Below, in pieces: positions 1 through 5,188 of a DNA stretch of 5,188 bases. This stretch comes from Firmicutes bacterium UBA4874 (GTDB taxonomy: Bacteria > Bacillota > Clostridia > Caldicoprobacterales > DTU083): positions 16,767 through 21,954 of the forward strand of contig DHDO01000030.1 in assembly GCA_002399435.1 (NCBI GenBank), given 5' to 3'. The notes beneath the pieces are model-generated. The model made no database searches and was not told the origin of the DNA. It was given only the letters and a program-made list of their open reading frames with translations. Position 1 is the first letter of the stretch. The number at the start of each line of letters is the position of its first letter. A program made the position numbers and the translations under genes.

Positions 1-1043
1 TAAACACCGGAATCCTGCAGGAACAGGGCCGTCAGGTTTCCCTGTGTGACAATCCGGCTCATACCATTCTCCAGGGAACGCGTCAGATAGCTGTGCAGGG
101 CCGTCAGGACGGAATTGCCCGTCAGCTGGAACATCAATACCAGAAGCATCAGCGTAACCGCCGAGGTGAGATCATGGCTTTTGACAACCTGACCTTTTTT
201 CCTGGCATCTTCCTTCCTCTTTGGAGTGGCTTCTTCTGTCTTTTCCCCGGCGGCGAAAGCCATCATGGCAACCGGCATATCCTTCATAAAATCCCGGATC
301 CGCGAGGGCAGGCTCCCCAACAGGGAAGTCAGCATATTGCCAAGCGCAGGAAGCAATACAATAATGGCCAGAAGTCCGATCAACATTTTCAGAGGAAGGC
401 TCAACATCAGGATATTGATCTGCGGAACGGATCTGGACAGGATTCCCATAACCAAATCCGTCAGCAATATCACAAAAAGGACTGGCATGGCAATTTCGAA
501 GGCAATCCGGAACATATCCGCAAACAGGGTAACGATCGTTTCCGGGTTATTCCCGAAGCTCAGCTGTCCCGGAGGGATGGCTTCCATACTCTCCGCCAGG
601 GCATAAATGAGGGTATGATGCACGTTCAGAGCAAAAAACAACGTAACCCCCACCCACTCATACAGATTGCCAAAAAGCGATACCTGGGCTCCGGACATGG
701 GATCATAATAGGTCGCCATGGAAAATCCAATCTGAAAGTCGATCATATGGCCTGCCATCTGCATACAGGCAAAGATCAGGCTTACCGCATATCCCAGCGC
801 CAATCCAAACAATACTTCCTTCCCTGCGAGAATCCCATAGGCAAGAAGGGAATCCGTTTCAATCTGCAGCGACGGGGCCGGGACAGCCAGGTACAGGAGA
901 TAGGCCAGGATAATGGACAAACCGGCTTTCACCCTGCCCGGAACCCCGTTCAGACGGAGCAGGGGGATGGCTGCGAGGAAACTCAGGACCCGCATCCAGA
1001 TCAGAAAGGCGACGGACAATTGCTCCGCATTGAACAGCAACAT
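1..1043 (-). CDS. fliR-flhB: Fused FliR-FlhB flagellar export protein (3' end outside window)
   Basis: One reading frame is open from the ATG at 1043 to the left edge, giving 347 residues and then leaving the window. Residues 1-259 are FliR, which caps the FliP5FliQ4 export pore: LSVAFLIWMRVLSFLAAIPL (9-28), the hallmark GKEVLFGLALGYAVSLIF (74-91) with MAGHMIDFQIGFSMA, then VPQINILMLSLPLKMLIGL (206-224). From residue 266 the sequence becomes an FlhB N terminus: GEKTEEATPKRKEDARKKGQ (266-285), VVKSHDL and the first FlhB membrane helix (about 292-309). FlhB controls the switch from hook to filament export; its autocleavage NPTH site would lie in the missing part. No stop separates the two, and residues 260-261 are Met-Met, at the place where a separate flhB could start. 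The only ribosome binding site seen before fliR is AGGTGG (1055-1050), overlapping the fliQ stop. Such fusions are known in Clostridium relatives. Confidence 0.93.
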   Translation of the reverse strand, partial: MLLFNAEQLSVAFLIWMRVLSFLAAIPLLRLNGVPGRVKAGLSIILAYLLYLAVPAPSLQIETDSLLAYGILAGKEVLFGLALGYAVSLIFACMQMAGHMIDFQIGFSMATYYDPMSGAQVSLFGNLYEWVGVTLFFALNVHHTLIYALAESMEAIPPGQLSFGNNPETIVTLFADMFRIAFEIAMPVLFVILLTDLVMGILSRSVPQINILMLSLPLKMLIGLLAIIVLLPALGNMLTSLLGSLPSRIRDFMKDMPVAMMAFAAGEKTEEATPKRKEDARKKGQVVKSHDLTSAVTLMLLVLMFQLTGNSVLTALHSYLTRSLENGMSRIVTQGNLTALFLQDSGV

Positions 1044-1049
1044 AAAAAA

Positions 1050-1055
1050 CCACCT
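1050..1055 (-). promoter_or_regulatory. fliR ribosome binding site overlapping the fliQ stop
   Basis: AGGTGG on the minus strand shares its first two bases with the fliQ TAG stop and is separated from the fliR ATG by six T residues. The arrangement suggests that ribosomes ending fliQ reinitiate at fliR. Confidence 0.6.
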
Positions 1056-1323
1056 ACGAGACGATATTGGCGATATAGCCGAATATCCGATTGGTAAAGC
1101 TGACCAGGGTATTCATCATAAACGAACCCAACAAAATCAGGGTAAAGAATACTGCCAGGATTTTTGGGACAAAGGTCAGGGTCTGCTCCTGGATCTGGGT
1201 GGTCGCCTGCAGAATACTGATGAGCAGGCCCACCACCAGTGCAACAAGCAAAATCGGTGCAGAGGTCTTCACAGTTGTCAGCAAAGCATCTTTCATTATA
1301 TCCAGTATCACTTCCTGATTCAT
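1054..1323 (-). CDS. fliQ: Flagellar type III export gate protein FliQ
   Basis: FliQ (89 residues) is a small two-helix membrane protein that wraps round the FliP/FliR pore. The sequence shows MNQEVILDIMKDALLTTVK, a first membrane helix at about 22-39, the conserved loop LQATTQIQEQTLTFVPKI (38-55) and a second helix at about 55-75. The frame stays open upstream to an ATG at 1410, but that stretch overlaps fliP and has no FliQ-like sequence. The ATG at 1323 gives the standard N terminus and is preceded by AAAAGGAGG with 7-nt spacing, so it is preferred. The TAG stop is 10 nt before the fliR start and forms part of the fliR ribosome binding site. Confidence 0.96.
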   Translation of the reverse strand: MNQEVILDIMKDALLTTVKTSAPILLVALVVGLLISILQATTQIQEQTLTFVPKILAVFFTLILLGSFMMNTLVSFTNRIFGYIANIVS

Positions 1324-1330
1324 GGATTTT

Positions 1331-1339
1331 CCTCCTTTT
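1331..1339 (-). promoter_or_regulatory. Strong ribosome binding site that fixes the fliQ start
   Basis: AAAAGGAGG on the minus strand lies 7 nt before the ATG at 1323. A second AGGAG sits just upstream (1344-1340), so the gap ends in a tandem purine-rich stretch. It supports the 89-residue FliQ over the longer frame starting at 1410. Confidence 0.75.
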
Positions 1340-1367
1340 CTCCTGTTCCCTGCAAGAAAGGTCTGAC

Positions 1368-2150
1368 CTACAGAAAGCCTTCCACCAGGGATTTTACGAT
1401 CAGATGCCACCCGTCCACCAAAATGAACAACAGCAGTTTAAAGGGCAGGGAAATGGCTGCCGGAGGCAGCATAAACATCCCCATGGACATCAGGATCCCG
1501 GAAACCACCATATCAATGACAATAAAGGGAATGTACAATAAAAATCCGATGGTAAAGGCGGTCTTCAGTTCACTGATGACAAATGCCGGGATCAATGTCG
1601 TCATGCTCACATCCATCCGGTCTTTCGGCATTTTCTCCCCGGAAATATCCACAAACAGGGCCAGATCCTTTTCCCTGGTCTGCCGCAGCAAAAATTCCTT
1701 TACCGGTTTGGTGCCGGTCCGGATCGCTTCGTCCTGCGTGATGGCCCCGTCCAGATAAGGGTTTACCGCCTGATTCATGATCTGGTTCACCACCGGCGAC
1801 ATAATAAAAAAGGTCAGGAACAGAGCCAGACCGATCAATACCTGATTGGGAGGCGTCTGCTGAGTCGCCAGAGCGCTCCGCAGCAGGGAAAAAACCACAA
1901 TGATCCGGGTAAAGGACGTCAGCAGCGTCAGTATGGAAGGCGCCAGGGTCAGTATGGACAGTGCGATGAGCAAACGTATACTGTCCACCAGCTGTTTTGG
2001 CTCCTTCGGAGGATGAAGCCCAATCTCCCAGTCCGGAGATATGGGGATGGTTTTCGAAGCCGCATGTGCGGCCGGCTGCACGATAAACGGAAGCAGAACG
2101 ATCAGAAGAAGAAAAGCCGCTTCTTTTCCCTTGCATTTTCTATTTTCCAT
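1368..2150 (-). CDS. fliP: Flagellar type III export gate protein FliP
   Basis: FliP (260 residues) forms the pentameric core of the export pore, together with FliQ and FliR. An N-terminal signal peptide is visible: basic KCKGK, a hydrophobic core AAFLLLIVLLPFIV, and a probable cleavage after AAHA near residue 30, as in most FliP proteins. Family signatures are LTSFTRIIVVFSLLRSALAT (77-96) with the following QQTPPNQVLIGLALFLTFFI (97-116), and MFMLPPAAISLPFKLLLF (225-242) followed by ILVDGW. Four hydrophobic segments lie at about 57-75, 80-92 with 103-120, 187-222 and 225-247. The start at 2150 lies within the fliO coding sequence with only a weak GGGG upstream, so translation probably depends on coupling to fliO. 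The length is normal. A 44-nt gap follows before fliQ. Confidence 0.97.
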   Translation of the reverse strand: MENRKCKGKEAAFLLLIVLLPFIVQPAAHAASKTIPISPDWEIGLHPPKEPKQLVDSIRLLIALSILTLAPSILTLLTSFTRIIVVFSLLRSALATQQTPPNQVLIGLALFLTFFIMSPVVNQIMNQAVNPYLDGAITQDEAIRTGTKPVKEFLLRQTREKDLALFVDISGEKMPKDRMDVSMTTLIPAFVISELKTAFTIGFLLYIPFIVIDMVVSGILMSMGMFMLPPAAISLPFKLLLFILVDGWHLIVKSLVEGFL

Positions 2151-2517
2151 ATTTGCCCCAGACTCTCTTCCACTTTTCGTTGCTGAACCACCCCTGTACC
2201 TTTTGATCCCAGCTCCTCCCGGGGCCTTTCCCTGCCTTTTCCTCCAGATAAGCCTTTGCTTCCTCCGGAGAAAGAGTCTTGATACGCTGTATATTGTTCT
2301 CGCTTATCCCGAGCACCACCACTTCGTCAAACAGTTTCACGACGTAAAACGCTGCTTTATTGGAGACAGGGACTTTTTCCAGTATCTGAATTCCTCCGGA
2401 CGGATTCTGCCGGTGCAGATACCGGCCGGTCAGCCTCAGGCTGACATAGGCAAGAAGGATCACCGCCGGCAAGGCAGCCAAAAGCCTGAAAGCGCTGTTT
2501 ATCAATTCCCGATCCAT
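2140..2517 (-). CDS. fliO: Flagellar biosynthetic protein FliO (FliZ in some Firmicutes)
   Basis: This 125-residue protein has one N-terminal membrane helix (about residues 9-30, LLAALPAVILLAYVSLRL) and a small soluble domain. That domain carries the FliO pattern: GGIQILEKVPVSNKAAFYVV (41-60), then a β-strand LFDEVVVLGISENNIQRIKT and a PEEAKAYLEEK helix. In Salmonella, FliO is an assembly factor for the FliP ring of the export gate and is not part of the final pore. The C-terminal tail is short, basic and Trp-rich (WDQKVQGWFSNEKWKRVWGK). Position directly before fliP is diagnostic. An in-frame ATG six codons upstream (2535) has no good ribosome binding site, while the ATG at 2517 has AAAAGAGG 6 nt upstream, so the shorter form is chosen. 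Its 3' end overlaps fliP by 11 nt. Confidence 0.9.
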   Translation of the reverse strand: MDRELINSAFRLLAALPAVILLAYVSLRLTGRYLHRQNPSGGIQILEKVPVSNKAAFYVVKLFDEVVVLGISENNIQRIKTLSPEEAKAYLEEKAGKGPGRSWDQKVQGWFSNEKWKRVWGKYGK

Positions 2518-2566
2518 GGTATTCCTCTTTTCCATTCACGAAGCCATTTTATACAGATGCCTGACT
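2518..2566 (-). other. 49-nt fliL-fliO gap where fliM-fliY is expected
   Basis: The gap between the fliL TGA and the fliO ATG holds only the fliO ribosome binding site. No remnant of fliM, fliY/fliN or cheY is seen. There is no clear hairpin or terminator. A TATAAA occurs near the middle, but it has no convincing -35 element 17 nt upstream. Confidence 0.6.
2524..2531 (-). promoter_or_regulatory. Ribosome binding site that fixes the fliO start
   Basis: AAAAGAGG on the minus strand lies 6 nt before the ATG at 2517. It falls after the alternative upstream ATG at 2535, which it therefore cannot serve, and so favours the 125-residue form of FliO. Confidence 0.65.
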
Positions 2567-3007
2567 TCATTGGACCAGAAAATCCGTAATAAACACGTCC
2601 GTTATCATTTTTTCCGGGAAAAACTGATTCAGCTTGCCCATCATTTCCTTCTTCAGCTCTTCTGTCAATTCAATCGGCATAATATCCTTTACACTTTTAC
2701 TCCTCAATACGGACAGGATGGCATCCCTTTCCTGGGCTTCCTTTTCCTCAATCACCTTCTGGTCTTCCTCCCGGTCATAGCCCAGGGCGATTTTTATTTT
2801 CAAATACCGTCCTTCGTCTTTCAGATTGACAATGATCTCGTCCATGGAATATGTATGGTGAGTCTTATAGGTCCTGGGCTCTTCCGCAAAAACAAAGGTC
2901 TTGCTGTAATAGGAAAACGCCAGGAATGCTATCACCAGCGTAATCAGAGGAATCACGAAAAACAAAAGGGCCGTTCTTTTTTTACCTGTGCCTGCTTCCT
3001 TCGCCAT
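2567..3007 (-). CDS. fliL: Flagellar basal body-associated protein FliL
   Basis: FliL (146 residues) is a single-span membrane protein that sits beside the stators and affects stator recruitment or stability and torque. A short basic cytoplasmic N terminus (KEAGTGKKR) precedes one hydrophobic helix at about 12-33. The periplasm-side domain (on the outer face in a Gram-positive cell) shows the family pattern: IIVNLKDEGRYLKIKIALGY (58-77), a charged helix DREEDQKVIEEKEAQERDAI (78-97), LRSKSVKDI, and a C-terminal MITDVFITDFLVQ. Length and layout are normal for the family. The start at 3007 has GGAAGGAGG (3024-3016) with 8-nt spacing, embedded in the last codons of motB, so the two are probably translationally coupled. 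Downstream, a 49-nt gap leads to fliO. In many Firmicutes fliM and fliY follow fliL; here they do not. Confidence 0.94.
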   Translation of the reverse strand: MAKEAGTGKKRTALLFFVIPLITLVIAFLAFSYYSKTFVFAEEPRTYKTHHTYSMDEIIVNLKDEGRYLKIKIALGYDREEDQKVIEEKEAQERDAILSVLRSKSVKDIMPIELTEELKKEMMGKLNQFFPEKMITDVFITDFLVQ

Positions 3008-3008
3008 C

Positions 3009-3779
3009 TTAGCTGCCTCCTTCCATTGATGCTACGATCAGCATATTGACCCTACGGTTCCGGGCACGGTTCTTTTCAGAATTGTTGGGGACGACGGGCC
3101 GGTATTCCCCATAGCCTGCCGCAGACAGTCTGCACGGATCAATATGTTTTTCTTCCACGAAATAACGCACCACTGTGGTTGCCCGGATGACGGAAAGCTC
3201 CCAGTTCGACGGAAACGGGGCCCTGCGCATGGGCACATCATCGGTATGCCCTTCCACAATGATATTGTTGTCAAAGGAGCGGATTAGTTTGGTGAGCTTA
3301 TTCAGTATCACCAGGCTGTCTGGCTTCAGTTCCGTTTTCCCCCTGTCAAAAAGAATGCTTTCATTGATATCAATGATGACGCCTCTTCGGTCTGTCCGCA
3401 GCTTCACATCCGCGGACAATCCTTCCTCCTGCACAAAAGCATGGACGGTCTGATAGATCCGCTGGATCTCCTTCTCCCGCATGGTTTTCCCCCCGGATGG
3501 CTCCGGCGTATACCCCTCTCCCGACGAACCTTTTGAACCCGGCACAACAGCTTTAATGGGGTCACCGGGCGGATTGCCTTCCAGTATGGAACCTCCCCCG
3601 GCGGAACTGTTCAGGGAAAACTGCAGGGAAGAGGACAGCGCCCGGAACTTCTGCGCATCCACATTGGAGTATGTAAACAGCAAAATAAAGAAAGTCAGCA
3701 GAAGTGTCGCCATGTCCGAATAGGTCGTCAGCCAGCCAGCCCCTCCGCCCTCGGGATCTCTCCGCCTTTTCCTACGCAT
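3009..3779 (-). CDS. motB: Flagellar stator protein MotB
   Basis: MotB (256 residues) pairs with MotA and anchors the stator to peptidoglycan. A basic N terminus (MRRKRRRDPE) leads into one membrane helix at about residues 17-38. Asp22, in TTYSDMATLLLTFF, is the ion-binding aspartate. Residues 57-100 form a Gly/Ser/Pro-rich linker where the plug region is expected. The C-terminal half is an OmpA/MotB peptidoglycan-binding domain, with ILFDRGKTELKPDS (142-155), IIVEGHTDDVPM (173-184), NWELSVIRATTVVRYF (192-207) and NRARNRRVNMLIV (237-249). The reading frame stays open upstream to an ATG at 3917, but that extension lies inside motA, is Arg/Lys-rich and has no family match. The ATG at 3779 gives the usual N terminus, has AGAGGTGG 9 nt upstream, and overlaps motA by 8 nt (ATGCGTAG). 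The stop TAA is 1 nt before fliL. Confidence 0.96.
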   Translation of the reverse strand: MRRKRRRDPEGGGAGWLTTYSDMATLLLTFFILLFTYSNVDAQKFRALSSSLQFSLNSSAGGGSILEGNPPGDPIKAVVPGSKGSSGEGYTPEPSGGKTMREKEIQRIYQTVHAFVQEEGLSADVKLRTDRRGVIIDINESILFDRGKTELKPDSLVILNKLTKLIRSFDNNIIVEGHTDDVPMRRAPFPSNWELSVIRATTVVRYFVEEKHIDPCRLSAAGYGEYRPVVPNNSEKNRARNRRVNMLIVASMEGGS

Positions 3780-4590
3780 GGTCGGACACCACCTCTGAGT
3801 TGTCTTCCCTTTCCGCTTTTTCCTGCCATTCCTGCCGCTCCTTCGGCGACAAGTAAGCAGACAGCTTTTCCTCCACAATCCGGGGATTGGATCCCGACTG
3901 AATTGCCAGTACTCCATCGATGATCATTTCCATCTGAAACGACTCGGCCTCCGTCTGGGATTTCAGATTATTTGCAATGGGGATGAAGATCAGATTGGCC
4001 AGCAGGGATCCATAAAAGGTGGTAATCAGGGCAGTCGCCATTCCCGCACCGATCTGGGACGGATCATCCAAACCGCTGAGCATGATGATCAGGCCAGTCA
4101 GGGTGCCCAGCATGCCAAAAGCAGGCGCCAGCTCCCCCCAGGTCCGGAAAATATTCTCTCCCGGCTTATGCCTTTCCTCCAGCGCATCAATTTCCATTTC
4201 CATAATATCCCGGATGGTGTCCTGCTCCATGCCATCAATTGCCATTTGCAGTCCCCTCTTCAAAAAGGGATCGTCCAGATCCGCCGCGTCGTCTTCCAGG
4301 GACAACAGGCCCTCCTTCCGTGCTTTTCTGGAAAGGTCAGAGAAATAGGAAACATAGTCCTCCTTCAAATTGGATGGCTCGCTCACAACTTTCCTGAGAA
4401 TAGCCGGTATGCGTCGTACGTACTGAAAGGGATAACTGATCAGAACCGCCGCCAGGGAACCAAAAAATGTAATCAGAACGGACGTTACACTCCAGAACAT
4501 CATAAAGGTTCCGCCGTCCATGGAAATTGCCAGAACAATCAAAAGCATGCCAATTGTCAAGGCAAGAACCGGAACCAAATTCTTTTTCAT
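3772..4590 (-). CDS. motA: Flagellar stator protein MotA
   Basis: MotA (272 residues) is the inner-membrane subunit that surrounds a MotB dimer and pushes on FliG to turn the flagellar rotor. Four membrane segments are visible: about residues 5-24, 33-52, 153-172 and 183-206. The cytoplasmic loop between segments 2 and 3 contains RKARKEGLLSLE (88-99), the conserved charged region that meets the rotor. TM3 begins with APAFGMLGTLTGLI, and TM4 with its flank reads TTFYGSLLANLIFIPIA. Pro156 and Pro204 fit the two conserved prolines of the family. Thr163 and Thr191 sit at positions that are threonine in sodium-driven PomA, so sodium coupling is possible but unproven. The start ATG at 4590 is preceded by GGGAGGGG (4603-4596) with a 5-nt spacer inside flbD. 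The gene overlaps flbD by 4 nt and motB by 8 nt. Confidence 0.97.
   Translation of the reverse strand: MKKNLVPVLALTIGMLLIVLAISMDGGTFMMFWSVTSVLITFFGSLAAVLISYPFQYVRRIPAILRKVVSEPSNLKEDYVSYFSDLSRKARKEGLLSLEDDAADLDDPFLKRGLQMAIDGMEQDTIRDIMEMEIDALEERHKPGENIFRTWGELAPAFGMLGTLTGLIIMLSGLDDPSQIGAGMATALITTFYGSLLANLIFIPIANNLKSQTEAESFQMEMIIDGVLAIQSGSNPRIVEEKLSAYLSPKERQEWQEKAEREDNSEVVSDHA
3789..3796 (-). promoter_or_regulatory. Ribosome binding site that fixes the motB start
   Basis: AGAGGTGG on the minus strand lies 9 nt before the ATG at 3779, inside the 3' end of motA. It supports this start over the upstream in-frame ATG at 3917. Confidence 0.7.
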
Positions 4591-4790
4591 TCCGACCCCT
4601 CCCAGTTCACCCGATTGATTTCCTTTCGATACGCCATTACCTTTTCCGATACCTCATTGGCATTTTCCATGACCCTTATTCTTTTTCCGCCTGTCAGGGT
4701 AATGATCGTATCATGCAGTTCCTCGACCTGTTCGATCTTATCCGGATTCAGATAGAACAGGTTTCCCTTCAGCGTTGTCAGTTCAATCAT
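4587..4790 (-). CDS. flbD: FlbD family flagellar protein (SwrD-like)
   Basis: This small protein of 67 residues has the length and sequence pattern of the FlbD family: an N-terminal MIELTTLKGNLFYLNPDKIE, an acidic stretch, then DTIITLTGGKRIRV and a helical tail. The family is found next to flgE and motA in Firmicutes and spirochetes. In Bacillus subtilis the homologue SwrD is reported to be needed for full motor torque and swarming, so a stator-related role is plausible; the molecular mechanism is not evident from sequence. No signal peptide or membrane segment is seen, so it is probably cytoplasmic. The ATG at 4790 is supported by AAGGAG at 4804-4799 with 8-nt spacing. The TGA stop overlaps the motA start in an ATGA tetranucleotide, indicating translational coupling to the stator genes. 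It is distinct from the Caulobacter sigma54 activator that shares the name FlbD. Confidence 0.92.
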   Translation of the reverse strand: MIELTTLKGNLFYLNPDKIEQVEELHDTIITLTGGKRIRVMENANEVSEKVMAYRKEINRVNWEGSE

Positions 4791-4807
4791 CGAATCGTCT
4801 CCTTAGC

Positions 4808-4831
4808 AAAGAACCATTTCTCCTGTTCTTT
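4808..4831 (-). repeat. Perfect 7-bp inverted repeat just after the flgE stop
   Basis: Plus-strand AAAGAAC (4808-4814) and GTTCTTT (4825-4831) are perfect inverted repeats around a 10-nt loop. The repeat begins at the base right after the flgE stop codon and ends 3 nt before the flbD Shine-Dalgarno sequence. In the mRNA the loop reads AGGAGAAATG. The stem is AU-rich (two G-C pairs) and is not followed by a U tract, so it does not look like an intrinsic terminator. It could be a weak mRNA hairpin or a chance event. Confidence 0.4.
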
Positions 4832-5188
4832 CTATCTTTTCAGACTGATCAGCTCCTGCAGCATTTCATCCGCAGTCGTGATGATCCGGGAATTGGCCTG
4901 ATAGGCCCTGCTGGTAACAATCATATCGGTAAACTCGTTGGCCAGATCCACATTGGACGATTCCAGGCAGCTCTGTCGGACGACTCCCATACCACCCGCA
5001 GTAGCCGTGCCATATATCGGCTCCCCGGAATTGAGACTTTTCGCATAGGTATTCCCGCCCCGCTTTTCCAATCCTCCGTTGTTTTCAAACTTTGCCAGGG
5101 TAATGGACCCGAGATAATGAACAGAGCCATCGTCATAAATTCCGGTGATCAACCCGGATTCGTCAATGGAAAAGGAATCGAGTTTATG
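4832..5188 (-). CDS. flgE: Flagellar hook protein FlgE, C-terminal part (5' end outside window)
   Basis: The frame is open from the right edge to a TAG stop at 4834-4832 and gives the last 118 residues of a flagellar hook/rod-family protein. The C terminus carries the family signature: SSNVDLANEFTDMI at residues 77-90 of the fragment, then SRAYQANSR and a final DEMLQELISLKR. This helix forms the D0 coiled-coil domain that packs in the core of the hook. The upstream part (fragment residues about 10-60, with LITGIYDDG and AKFENNGGLEKRGGNTYAKS) matches the usual FlgE segment that re-enters the D1/D0 domains. FlgE is exported by the flagellar type III system and polymerises outside the cell as the hook. 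FlgF and FlgG share the C-terminal motif, but the position directly before flbD and motAB favours FlgE. The true start lies beyond the window; the TTG at 5152 is internal. Cys74 of the fragment is unusual for an exported axial protein. Confidence 0.93.
   Translation of the reverse strand, partial: HKLDSFSIDESGLITGIYDDGSVHYLGSITLAKFENNGGLEKRGGNTYAKSLNSGEPIYGTATAGGMGVVRQSCLESSNVDLANEFTDMIVTSRAYQANSRIITTADEMLQELISLKR

Noticed and set aside
93..1097. Long plus-strand open frame of 334 codons opposite fliR-flhB
   Set aside because: Its protein is Gln/His/Arg-rich with no family pattern, and the opposite strand encodes unmistakable FliR and FlhB sequence. It is an antisense shadow of a membrane-protein gene.
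1324..1410. N-terminal extension of fliQ to the ATG at 1410
   Set aside because: The extension overlaps the end of fliP and has no FliQ similarity, while the ATG at 1323 has a strong AAAAGGAGG site.
913..1758. Plus-strand open frame of 281 codons across fliR, fliQ and fliP
   Set aside because: It lies antisense to three well-supported genes, has low-complexity composition and no recognisable domain.
2530..2560. Possible internal promoter (TATAAA) in the fliL-fliO gap
   Set aside because: The hexamer 17 nt upstream (GGTCCA) is a poor -35, and no flagellar sigma28-type pattern is seen. The gap is simply a short operon spacer.
3780..3917. N-terminal extension of motB to the ATG at 3917
   Set aside because: The extra 46 codons lie inside motA, are Arg/Lys-rich and unlike any MotB N terminus. 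The ATG at 3779 has a good ribosome binding site and the usual start.
4808..4831. Intrinsic terminator after flgE
   Set aside because: The stem is short and AU-rich, and no U tract follows it on the transcribed strand. The next gene starts 17 nt further on.

Overview
The window is a single block of flagellar genes, all read on the minus strand (right to left), with no other kind of gene seen. In transcription order it holds the 3' end of flgE (hook), flbD, motA and motB (stator), fliL, fliO, fliP, fliQ, and a fused fliR-flhB gene that runs off the left edge. Genes are packed tightly: flbD/motA overlap by 4 nt, motA/motB by 8 nt and fliO/fliP by 11 nt, and motB/fliL are 1 nt apart. The largest gaps are 41 to 49 nt. 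Most starts have a good Shine-Dalgarno sequence. I see no promoter or terminator, so this looks like the interior of a longer fla/che-type operon.

The organism is most likely a flagellated anaerobic Firmicute of class Clostridia. The evidence is the flgE-flbD-motA-motB-fliL-fliO-fliP-fliQ-fliR-flhB order, the AGGAGG-type ribosome binding sites, and the continuous FliR-FlhB reading frame. FliR-FlhB fusions are known from Clostridium and Clostridioides relatives. Base composition looks close to half G+C by eye, which is higher than in typical Clostridium sensu stricto, so a mid-GC clostridial lineage is possible. This is inference, not a taxonomic assignment.

Functionally, the right half builds the hook and the torque unit. 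FlgE is the hook subunit, FlbD is a small motility protein linked to stator function in Bacillus (SwrD), MotA/MotB are the ion-driven stator, and FliL is a stator-associated membrane protein. The left half encodes the membrane gate of the flagellar type III export apparatus: FliO (assembly factor), FliP, FliQ and FliR (export pore) and FlhB (substrate-specificity switch, here joined to the C terminus of FliR).

Two points stand out. FliR and FlhB are one uninterrupted polypeptide across the junction. The fliM-fliY/fliN-cheY block that many Firmicutes carry between fliL and fliO is absent, with only 49 nt in its place. MotA also carries threonines at the positions associated with sodium coupling in PomA. 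No unknown genes, mobile elements, CRISPR arrays or RNA genes were found, and I do not see an undescribed system here.
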